DNA of 64,000 nucleotides from Amblyornis subalaris (taxonomy: Eukaryota; Chordata; Aves; Passeriformes; Ptilonorhynchidae): NCBI GenBank assembly GCA_018881555.1, contig JACAXG010000080.1:1143314-1207313 (forward strand), in the 5' to 3' direction. This document shows positions 12,226 to 21,804 of this stretch, one piece after another (the stretch's first letter is position 1; the number at the start of each line of letters is the position of its first letter). The position numbers and the translations under genes were made by a program. The notes under the pieces are model-generated. The model was not told where the DNA came from, made no database searches, and was given only the letters and a program-made list of their open reading frames with translations.

Positions 12226-15200
12226 GTGCCTTGTGCTACATTCACNATCCAGCATTAACTCCACAGGAATTCAGCCTGGGAATGTGTCTTTGGAGAAGTG
12301 TGCTGTGAGTTCAAATTCTTACTATTTTCTGTCTAAATGACTTTAGTGGATGTAGTCATTGATTTCATTTAGGGAAAATAGGTGTGGTTCAGATTTTCAA
12401 ATTACATTAATTAATAGCTTCTGCCAATCTGTTAAAGTGAGTTATCCAGCAGTGAGATGGTTAAAAGTGAGGTGAAGTTCTACTTGGTCAAATCAGAATA
12501 ACGTACTGCCATATTTTAACCTTATAATTTTCCCTTCCTTAGTTATTAAATCCCACCTGCTGGGCAAAAAAACCTCTTTCCTAGGCAGAAAAAAGTGTGA
12601 CAGTTGTGTTTAAATGTGCCCTCTGCGCNTTCCCTTGCAGTTCTGGGGCTGCTTGGGGGCACAGCTCATCTTGGTAAAGCTGAGGGAAGTGGAAATGGGC
12701 TGAAGATGATGGAGTTGTGCTCCAAGGGCCACTGTGGGCAGTGTGTTTTTAAATATCTCTGTGACTTCTAACTTGGCTGAACACTCNGATGGAGGGCAGT
12801 GGGCAGCTCAGGCTGGATGTGGCTGACCATGTCAGGCTGGAAGTGTCCTGGGATGAGTCCCCTGCCCAGAACTGGCACTGGTGGTGCCGAGGTGTCCCAA
12901 CACTGACCAGCCCCATGTCTGTGTCAGCCGCTGAATGCCCACCCTGAGCAGCTTTTGTCTTTTATCTTAAAAGCAGAACCACTCTGCACACAGTAAATAA
13001 AACTAAATTCATCAGTTCAAGCAAAAAATAGTTTTGAAGTTNGATAGATTTTCAATGTTTATGGAAAGCCAAATGTCCTAAATGTTCCCAGCTGGAGGAG
13101 TATGGAAAAATGCTGGTGTTGCAGCACCNGCCACGTAATCACGTGGCAGCTGAACTTCCCAGACCTGCTCAGGTGTCGAATAACCTCCTGTGTACCCTTT
13201 GTGCTGTAGAACCTACCCTGGAGATGGGGCCTTGGATTGAGCACCAGCAGAAGTCCACCCAAGCATTTCTCTGGGAGAGCTGTGCTGCTGTGAAGGGTCT
13301 GGAGAAGCTCCTGCCCTGCTGTGTGCGGGTAGGATGAGTGGTCCGTCCTTGCGTGATCCTGTGGCTGCCGTGCAGCAGATGTGGAAAAGCTGGTTTTCAT
13401 CCGGACACAGCTCCTGTTCCTGCTTTCCCCAGGGATGGGGTGGCTGGAGGAGGGTGTTGGGAAGGGGCTGTGGCCTGACATGGGGGTGCTGCCCTGGAGG
13501 AGGGCAGGGGCTCGGGTAAGGTGTGTGCAGGGGGAGGTGGAGTCACCCCTCTGTCTGTGCTCAGCCACTTCCAAGGTCTGATCTCAAATGCTGCCCTGGC
13601 TTTGTGTGTGCACAAAAACTTGAGATTGAGTGTGAGACAGTAACATACCTGGGGCACTCCTCAAAGCCCCATCCAGCCGCAACAGCCGCTTTTGGAATTG
13701 AGCTGCACAAAGTGTGTTGCTCGTTTCTGTGGATTCTCGCCGACGCCCACGAGCAGCAGCTCTGGCAGGCCCATGGGCTGGCCACGTGTGGCGTGGTGAC
13801 CTGCCCTGCTCAGTCACGGGCATCTCGGTGCCAAATACCTCCTGGCACAGTGAGGGGAGAGCCTGAGAATCCTCAGTGGAATCGGCTTCCCAGGGCTCCT
13901 GCTCAAACCCAGCACAGGTACGAGGTGACATCTTTGGTATTTTCCATGATGAGAATTNAGCAGCTCCAAGGCAGTTACTTGATTTGGAGAAAAAAAACCA
14001 GTGCTATCCCAAGGGATGCAGAGGTATTTGTCTCCCATCAGCAGGAATTTCAGCCCTTTTCCTTCAGGAATGCTCCATCCCTGGGTGCCCTTTCAGGAAC
14101 GTCTCCATCACGGTCCAGCAGCTGCAGCACCTCTCTCTGGATGTATGGCCAGGTGGGACAGCACCAGGACACCTTCCCTGCCTTCCTGCACNGAGTTTCT
14201 GGATTCCCTCTGCAGAGGCTCTCTGCTGTCTCCTCAGGAGGTGAGTGTTTGGGGCCTCCTCTCCTTNTCCCCTTAAAGAAAGGAGCCCCAAGCTGCACAT
14301 CCCACCCAGGAGAGCTCCCCATGGGCAGCGGGGTCTCTGTGGGGACGTCCCCAAGGGCATGTGTATGTTGCCACTTGTGGGTCTGTCTCCTTGATCCATC
14401 CCTGTGCCTTGGATCATGAGCCAGAGCTGGGGAGATGGGCACTTTTGCTGTGCCGGGCTCCACGCTGGCCTCTCACAGGGTGTTCCCCTTTGTTTCTGCG
14501 CCCTCCATAGGGAGACTCCAGCACTTTCCCACCTCTTTGCTGCCAACCTCCTCCCTCGTGCTCTGCACAGCTGTCCCAGGATAATGTTTCCCATACAACG
14601 TGCCCACCCCTCTCGGGTGGAAGGAGAAGGGTTGAAAGAGATGCCTTTTGTCCCGTTTGCTGTGGTGTTTCCAGACCCGCAGCCTTTTGTGTGTAAAGCA
14701 GCTCGGGGGCTTGGGGGCACAGTGGGGTTCCTGGGGAACCACGGCCACCCACTGCACCAGCCTTTGCTTCCCTTTGGGAGAAGTTTTCCAGCTGGCTGTT
14801 GTGACTTTGAATCTCATGGAATCTACATGAGCTGAGACCCCAGGCAAATGCTATTTTCTTTTGCTAACTCAGGAGATTCTGTCAGGTTGAAGCATCACAA
14901 ATGTATTTTCCTCTCAAACTTTGCTANCAGGGTCCATCTGCCCGACCTGTAACAACTCGAAGCCGAAGGAGCAGTTGGCATCTCCAGGTGGGGTAACAGC
15001 GGGACAAAGGGGGATGGANGGGGTGGAGAGGTTAGTGTGTCCCACAAACTCCCTGTGCACTGCTGGCTGCTCCTGNGCCACTCAAAAGGCATCCGATGAC
15101 ATCTGTGGTGGTTCCCTCTGCTCCTGTTCAGCTCCCAGGTCATTCAGGTCACTCACGTCTTCAGCTGTTTTGTTGAACCAGAACCAAATGTAGTAATTCC

Positions 15201-17045
15201 TGTGAAAGAACCATTTGGGTGGGATTTAACAATGCTGAATTCCCCTTTAACAAATGTCCCACACAGGAACAGGACACCAGCCTTTACCAAGGGGGTTCCA
15301 GTAAATTCTTTGTGGATTTTGCTTTTTGAGTTTTTTGAACCCAGATCCTGAAAAGTTGTTTTACAGCACCTGTGTGTACCATTGTGGCAGGAGGCTCTGC
15401 TACAGCAGCTCTTTGAATTGGGTNTCAGAAGAACAAGTCCAAAGTTGCGCCCATGGGCCAAATCATCTCCCTTTGGAGTTGGTAAAAAATGTGCTTGGCA
15501 GTGCTGAGATCAGGTTTTGACCTTCATTTTCAACAGAGCAGGATCTTAACCACCAGATTTATCTTCAAGTGCCAGGGGGCAGATTGAGGCTCCAGGTCTG
15601 AGGGATTTCCCTTCATGCAGGGGAAGGTCAAAAGTGCACCTGAGGACGCGTCTCGCGAGCGATTGAGCTCCCGACATGGCAGCCGGGGACGAGATGTTTC
15701 ACCAGTGACTCAGAGGAAGAAGCTAAATAAACTCTTTTTATTTCAAACAGGGGATTAAATTCCTTCATGTCTGGATCATTGAAGGTAAAGCTCCTGTAAT
15801 CTCTTGGTTGCCATCCCCAGCCTGTCNTCTGGTGGCTACCGGACCCACTGGGACAGCGAAGGGACGTGGCAGGGACATGGGAGGTAGCAGAGAGGGTGAG
15901 AGACAGCTGAGAGGAGAGCTGGGCNCTAGGGCTCCTGCTCCATTAGTGATGTAGCTCGTGAAGAAGCTGGTGTGGACCATCCCGTGNTCAGTGAGAGTGT
16001 CCTGGGAATTCACAGACTGAAGCTAAAGGAGCTGAGGTTTTACCTTGACTGTTTAGCAAGGAGGAGGTTGAGAAACAACACTGTGAACAAAGCAGTTGTG
16101 ATAAGGAAAACCCCAACCCAAAGNCACCACGGCTGTAGTTGTTCAGATTTTTGCATACTCCAGAGAACCCCATTTGATATCAGCCTCTCCTCCGTGCTGC
16201 AAAGTGCCTCTGCAACACATTCCTGCTCCCACCGTGTGCTGAAATGCCTCTCTGCTGATCACAGGGGACAAAACATAAACTGGGATCACTCCTGGAAGCT
16301 TTCCCTGCAGTTCTGTGACTTCCCAAGCAGGCAGCAAAGGCAGACACGTGACACAAGAGGGTCTGTGCTGGCTGCGGGGGTGGGACAGCAAAGCCTCCCC
16401 GATGAGTGTCCCTGGCCNGGCCTGACTGGGGAAGGACCNTGGCTCTCTGGCACCAGGTGGGAANGTGGGGCTGGCTCAGGGCTGTCGGCAGGTTTGGCTG
16501 AGCCCAGCTGGANGCAGAGGAAAGGTGACAGGACTGTGTGACCAGGCAGCTTCTGCAGAGGAAAATTCCACACAGCCATGAACGTCCAAGTGCTGCCTGC
16601 AGGGATGATCCTCATCCAGGGTAATTGCCTAAAACTGAGGGGTTTAGAATTGCTGTTGTTGCTTTCTATTTCTCCACTGATTTTTCATGTTGCTGCAGGT
16701 GAGTCTCATGTGAGATGTGCTGGTTTTATTGCAGGAATGATGGGTCCATCCAAAANAAAACAGATGCTCCAAATGTTTGTCCTCTTGGTTTTGAACAGGA
16801 CAGTAAATCCAGAGGGGATGCATCATGCCCCAAGGAGATTGAGCTGCCCACGACTCCTGCGGAGAGCTGAGCTGGTGATCCCAGACCTGTGATTCGATGT
16901 CATCCTTCTGAAGGAGTTCGGGGCTTAGATAATTGATCTTTACTGTACAAAGCCCTTTTAGGGGTGGTTTTAATGTTCATATTGATGGGGAAATACTGGG
17001 TCAGTTGTTGAAGAGTGCCAAAAAAAAGGGCTAGCAAGAAATCTA
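12226..17045. other. Convergent intergenic gap between ATRX and FGF16
   Basis: This 4.8 kb lies between the two poly(A) sites. It has no recognisable exon. The part from about 13400 to 14850 is GC-rich and carries several overlapping long open frames on both strands (up to about 298 codons on + at 13523-14419), none with familiar protein motifs. A small CpG cluster at 15645-15700 stands alone. The rest is unassigned unique-looking sequence with many single Ns. Confidence 0.7.
15645..15708 (+). promoter_or_regulatory. Isolated CpG cluster with TCTCGCGAG-type palindrome
   Basis: A short run contains gacgcgtctcgcgagcg (TCTCGCGAGC at 15651-15660), followed 15 bases later by an ATG in decent context (gacATGG at 15676). 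That ATG opens only a 10-codon frame, ending in TGA at 15706-15708. TCTCGCGAGA-type palindromes are known core-promoter elements in vertebrate CpG promoters. Here the surroundings are not CpG-rich and no gene follows. It could be a decayed promoter, a remnant of a retrocopied 5' end, or chance. Confidence 0.3.
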
Positions 17046-17060
17046 CAATATAAAGACAAT

Positions 17061-17066
17061 TTTATT
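17061..17066 (-). terminator. FGF16: FGF16 poly(A) signal
   Basis: TTTATT on the + strand is AATAAA on the FGF16 strand, in the context ggcAATAAAattgtc. It lies about 750 bases past the stop codon and just beyond the AU-rich element. No other hexamer further downstream fits better. Confidence 0.6.
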
Positions 17067-17172
17067 GCCGATAAGCTCTTAAAACTCATTTTTTTCCCTG
17101 TTTCAGTAGGACCTTATTCTTCCTGATGAAAATCCGGTCATAGCATCTCTCATTAAAAATAAAATTATTTTG

Positions 17173-17187
17173 AAATAAATAAATATA
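17173..17187 (-). promoter_or_regulatory. FGF16: AU-rich element in FGF16 3' UTR
   Basis: On the transcript strand the sequence reads tatatttatttattt, giving overlapping AUUUA pentamers, and a further atttattt lies close by. It sits about 110 bases upstream of the poly(A) signal. Such elements recruit mRNA-decay or stabilising proteins in many growth-factor and cytokine messages. That it acts here is inference. Confidence 0.5.
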
Positions 17188-17814
17188 TAAAATAAATATC
17201 ATATACATTTTATAAATAGTTTTGTCCTTATGCACAGTATCCATGCTTACCTCTGAATAATATTCCTTGCCCCATTCCCACCCCAACAGCAGGAAGAACC
17301 CCACACATCAGGACCAGTCCATGGAGCATCATCCATATAGAAAACTCCCAGGCTGCTTAAGCAGGGCACCACTCAAAAGGCTTTCCTTAGCAGAGAGCTA
17401 TCCCAGCTCAGCAGCAGCATCTGCAGCAGTTCTGTGGTCTTTGTTTTCTTCTCTTCATTTTTAGGTTATTTTGGGGCGTTTTGTCTGCCCAGTGGTCAGG
17501 TTTGCTCACCTGCTTGTTCCTTTAAGCAACCATAACATTGAATATTCAGCCTCTCTTGTAGCAACCGGGTAACGAAAGTGAATGAAAATGAAAGATTAAA
17601 TGTAGGGTTCCCTCCCTTCCCCTACCCCCACCCCATAAATAACCCAGGTTTGATATACGCTGGAAACAAGGAGGAACAGCAGTGTCTGAATTCAACGTAA
17701 GTGCTTCCCTAGGTCATCTACGCTTACAGGAATGATGGAATGACTATTAATATAGTGCTCTGGGAAAAAGCTTGGGAGCCCAAGTATGTACACTGACTGT
17801 GGCTGCAGGAACCA

Positions 17815-18060
17815 TCACCTGTAGTGGAAGAGGTCTCTGTACATCGCAGGGATTTTGGCAGGGTCCACAGGCCGGGGTAAGAAGTGGGTGAATTTCTGGT
17901 GTCTCTTAGTCCTGTACCCCTCGCGGGGGGAGCCGTCCTTGTTGAGGGCCACGTAGTACTGGCGCTCCGAGTCGGGGTGCTTGTACAGGGTCGAGGCGTA
18001 CGTGTTGTACCAGTTCTCCTCAAACTGCTCGCGGAAAACGCACTCCCGGGTGAGCTTCTT
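17815..18060 (-). CDS. FGF16: FGF16 exon 3 (C-terminal half of growth factor)
   Basis: FGF16 is a secreted, heparin-binding FGF9-subfamily ligand. This exon encodes residues 128-208 and the TGA stop. It begins [20 protein letters not shown] and continues [40 protein letters not shown] and [21 protein letters not shown]. These are the second half of the beta-trefoil, with the conserved Cys134, the YNTY strand, and the basic [13 protein letters not shown] heparin-binding segment. The HFLPRPVDP and DLFHYR ending separates FGF16 from FGF20 (which ends differently), and the overall pattern fits FGF16 better than FGF9. The acceptor is cag|AAGAAG, phase 0. Confidence 0.96.
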   Translation of the reverse strand, partial: KKLTRECVFREQFEENWYNTYASTLYKHPDSERQYYVALNKDGSPREGYRTKRHQKFTHFLPRPVDPAKIPAMYRDLFHYR

Positions 18061-18951
18061 CTGCCGTGGGCAGTGCAGGAGGGGAACAAAGGGACACTGG
18101 TGTCAAAAATGTAAACTAGAACACATTTTCACCCTTCCTTCCTTTATTTTTCTAGCATTTTCCCAGCTACTTTCCCTGGCTTTCCTGAGGACGGGGACTG
18201 CGCCGGTGGGGACGCTTCCCCTGGTGACAGCTGGAAATGGGCACAAGTCAAGACCCAAAGAACTCTGGAGTTGGAAGAGGAAGGTGGGTGTGCATTTTGC
18301 AAAGGTGGCCCATAAATAAATCAGACAGGAACACAGCAAAGCTCTAAATCTGCCCCTGTGCGAGTTTGGAGCTCACTGGGCTGGCTGTGTCACCAGGCAG
18401 GGACATGTACCCCTGTAGCAGCCCCTTCCAAGGTACCGCACATCCCAAACCCCCTCTTCTGGGTGAGAGAAGCAGCAGGCAGCACATCTGAAGAGTCTGA
18501 ACAGGAAAGCAGGANCAAGCACTGCTTTGGAAGTTCAGGCACACAGCTGGATGTGCTGTGGTAGGAATGAAAGCATTCCTGAGGGTTTTACCTCCTGGAG
18601 TGCCAGTGAGCTACGATGGGAGGCTGTAACAACACCCAGGGAAGATTTAGGGTTGTTATAGGGGATGTGAGGAGTGTGCATCCCAATGCTGGGATGGGTG
18701 ACAGATGGCACTGGTGTCACCATGGCCACAACCAGGCTTTCCATCCAGCCCTTACAGCTGGGGGCTGTTGGCAGCAGCTGCCNGATGATGGACTTTTAGT
18801 TCACGCCCAGTGCTCCTTCCCTCTCCTTCCCATCTCTGTGTGCCAGCTACAGGGATGTGCCTGGCTGCAGTGGGGAGCAGGGCTGTCCCCCTGCCCCACC
18901 AGGACATGGCTGGCTTTGGCCAGTGCTGCCGTGCTGTCACAAAGGGTCTGG

Positions 18952-19003
18952 CCATCCCATCCCATCCCATCCCATCCCATCCCATCCCATCCCATCCCAT
19001 CCC
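18952..19003 (-). repeat. (GGGAT)n pentanucleotide microsatellite, about 10 copies
   Basis: On + it reads CCATC repeated, and on the FGF16 sense strand it is GGGAT repeated with ten uninterrupted GGG tracts separated by two bases. The copies are perfect over about 50 bases, so the array is probably young and length-variable. On the FGF16 transcript strand it meets the G-quadruplex pattern many times over. Confidence 0.95.
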
Positions 19004-20062
19004 ACGGGGGTACTGCCAGGGTGACTGGGAGCCCTTTCAGCTGAAAGGCTGTCTGCAAATGTAGAGTGCTCTAATATTACACCCGCTGTACCTCCACTGT
19101 AAACTATCCGGGCAGGGAATGTGTCCCCTCCGCGGCACACGGAGTGCTCAGTAAATGTTACTGCCCGCAGTAGATGTGTTTTGTAACACAATCCAGGAGC
19201 TCACCTGTGCTCAGAACCTGTTTTCAATGTTTTGCTGCTAATTAAATAAACCCCGAGGTGAGTTGTGAGCCCTCCAAAAGTCCTAGGCCACAGCCCTGGC
19301 CATCTGAGACACAGGGAACCGTGGACTTCTCTTCCCAGATCTGTCAATAAATACAGGCTGGTTTTTTTCCCTCCTCTCAGATGCCATCCACTTGGAATAT
19401 GTTGGAACCTGATGACCGGCTGANCTCTGGCTGTTGCTTCGCCCCATTCACCCGTGCTTCACTGGGCAGTTTGGAGTACAGTGTTTGTGGAAAATGTTTG
19501 GCGAGTCTGGGGTGACTCTGCAAGGTGTGATTTATTCCATTCCAAGCCCTGGGATGTCCTCGCTGAACCTGACACCATACAGGCAGCAGGCAAGGTGCTG
19601 TCCGTGACTTTTGCTGCCCTAAGTATTAGTGGCATTTCTGAAATCATTGGGAAGCTTTACAGAAATGTTGGCACGAGGTCAACAGGGACAGGCGGACAAG
19701 CTGTGTGTCCCAAGGGGACTCCACGTGTCGCTGTGGGGATGGCTGGCTCTGGCTGCATCAACACAGGCATCAGGCAAAATTGGCACAGAGGGAAATAATA
19801 AACTTGCTGAAAATTTAAAAATACTGCTGTACTGTGATCTCCCAAAATACCATTGTAATGCTAATGCTGTTGTCAGGCGCTGTTTTATGGACCTTTAATT
19901 AAGAATACTGTAGTGGCTTTTGAGTTCGAAAAGCCATCATTGTACAACCCACGTGTCCCAGATTTTAAATCTCCAGGGTTATTTGGGGACCTGGCTCGTG
20001 ACTCCACCACAGTTTGGAGCAGCAGTTTGACTGTGTCCCTGCAGTGTCCTGCCTGGTGCACA

Positions 20063-20150
20063 AGATCCGAGAGTGGTTTGGGATGAAAACAACCTTAAAG
20101 ATCACCTCATTCCAACCCCCTGCCATAGGCAGGGACAGCTCCCTCGACTG
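20063..20150 (-). mobile_element. CR1 LINE 3'-end fragment
   Basis: The + strand carries gagagtggtttggga followed by aaccttaaagatcacctc and attccaaccccctgccat. This is the reverse complement of the CR1 3' untranslated end that is common in birds. The octamer tail is not preserved and the piece is only about 90 bases, so this is a truncated copy inside FGF16 intron 2. Confidence 0.8.
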
Positions 20151-20583
20151 TCTTCACGTCAATTCTGTTTCCAGACTCAGGGCTGTAAAATGTTATCCTA
20201 TTTTTGTTTCAGTGTTGTAACATGAACACAGGCTCTAGAATTTAATTAACCCATCGTGAAACTCAATTCACAATCAGAGCTGCAGGGTTTCAAGGCAAAG
20301 AGGGGGGGGATACATGGTCTCATGTTCTCCAGCAGGCACAAGTGAAAGCTGCAACTCCAGGAGCTGCTGAGCAGCCTTGGGGTTTGACANGAGAGGTGCT
20401 GCTCCAGCCCTGCTTTATGAAGTGTGCTTCAGGAGTTTTTTATGGAATCCTGGTGATTTTTCTTTTTTCTGTTTTGCATATTTGTAATTTAACCACTGTC
20501 TCTGCACCTGACTTCTGTTTAGGGTAGAAATTATTACAGGAATGAGGTGGAAAAAGTTATTGGTGCATACAGTATTTGATGAT

Positions 20584-20760
20584 CAGAGAATCATAGAGTG
20601 GTTTGGGTTAGAAGGGACCTTAAAAATCATCTTGTTCCACACTCCTACCACGGGCAAGGACAACTTCCACAACCCCAGGNTGCTCCAAGCCCCATCCAAC
20701 CTGGCTTGAACACTTCCAGGGATGGGGCAGCCACAGCTTCTCTGGGTAACTATCTCATAT
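20584..20760 (-). mobile_element. CR1 LINE 3'-end fragment
   Basis: The + strand begins agagaatcatagagtggt and continues with the typical gggttagaagggacctt, catccaacctggcttgaaca and cttccagggatggggcagcc blocks. This is a classic 5'-truncated avian CR1 in reverse orientation, with its ATTCTNTG-type tail at the left. One N lies at about 20680. It cannot encode protein. Confidence 0.93.
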
Positions 20761-21700
20761 AAGCATCAGCAACTGCATCTTAAATGGTGAAAGGGTCTGT
20801 GGCAGTATCAGGTGNGAATGGGAGAAGAAAAGACGAGCGGAACTCATGGTTTACTGTTTGCTAATCGTAGGTTTTCTGACGGCTTCTCTGTATGCAGAGT
20901 GCATGAGTTTAAACTTGTACACTATGAGATTGATCTGATTTGGTGAGAGGAAGTACTGCCTTCTGCTTTGGTTTAAAATTGGTTTACTTTATTTTATTTT
21001 ACATTTACTGTGATCCACCCTTAACTGAGCTAAATAATTAGGAATTGAGTTAAATTAACCTGTAGGAAGCACCTCTGTCCAGCTGTTAGGACCTGGCATT
21101 TTGACTGCAAGTCATAACACTTAACAAGTTTACACTTCGGTTTTTTTGTCAAAACATGGAAAATTTTAGTCTGAAAGGGGCACTTCTAAGAANTTATGAG
21201 CAGCAGCCCTAAACTCCTAAAAGGAGTTCTTCTAAAACAGAGTTTTACAATAACACTCAGGCTACAATTTCAGCTTCTATCGGTTAAAGAGCCATNATAC
21301 AAAGACAGGATCTGCAGACAGGTGCAGACCTGACCACATGGAGAATACAACTGATGTGTTACTCAGGCCGTGAAAACATGTAAGCAGCTCCTGGTTTTAT
21401 GCTAAATGTCCCCCTGCCTTTACCCGGCCATTGCCACACTATTTCTGAAAGGCAAAACCTCAGCGAGCCCCCCCAGCTCCTTGGGACAGCCCCAGGTGGT
21501 GCTCTCACAGCAGGAGTGAATCCTCCCTCAAACTCTATTTCATAAAGATCATTTATGTTATAACAGCACTGGCATCACGGGCAGGATGGAGGTTGGTGGC
21601 AGCCCAAGGACTGTGACAGAGCAGCTCATGACACAGCTGAGGCCCCCAGGCTGCAGTGCTGGCTGTGGTACNGGCTGGAATCGGCACACACTGAACTTAC

Positions 21701-21804
21701 CGACCCATAGAGCTCGCCTCTCTCATTCATGCCGAGGTAGAGTCCGGAGTCCACCCCACGGATGCTCACCAGCCCCACTGCCAGGCTAATAAACTCCAAA
21801 ATCC
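21701..21804 (-). CDS. FGF16: FGF16 exon 2
   Basis: A 104-base exon, the size usual for the middle exon of FGF genes. It encodes the end of Gly93 and residues 94-127: [20 protein letters not shown] then [14 protein letters not shown]. This is the FGF core strand set with the [20 protein letters not shown] signature of the FGF9/16/20 group. The acceptor is ttttag|GG, completing the glycine codon split with exon 1 (phase 1). The donor is TCG|gtaagt (phase 0). It is identical or nearly so to mammalian FGF16 as I know it. Confidence 0.97.

Larger units (their letters stand above)
17046..17814 (-). other. FGF16: FGF16 3' untranslated region
   Basis: Read on the - strand, about 770 bases run from the FGF16 stop (17817-17815) to a poly(A) signal at 17066-17061. 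The distal part is very AT-rich and includes an overlapping AUUUA element (17173-17187). There is no open frame of note. The end was chosen because the AATAAA is the last before GC-richer sequence, and an A/T-rich cleavage region lies 15-20 bases beyond it. Confidence 0.65.
18061..21700 (-). other. FGF16: FGF16 intron 2
   Basis: A 3.6 kb intron from donor TCG|gtaagt (at 21700) to acceptor acggcag (18063-18061). It holds a GGGAT pentanucleotide microsatellite (18952-19003) and two CR1 LINE 3' ends (20063-20150 and 20584-20760). I see no additional exon. Frames around 18600-19190 are kept open by the microsatellite. Confidence 0.88.

Noticed and set aside
17724..18089. 121-codon frame on - over FGF16 exon 3
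   Set aside because: It is a wrong-frame shadow. The true frame gives the FGF16 C-terminus with a clean acceptor at 18061.
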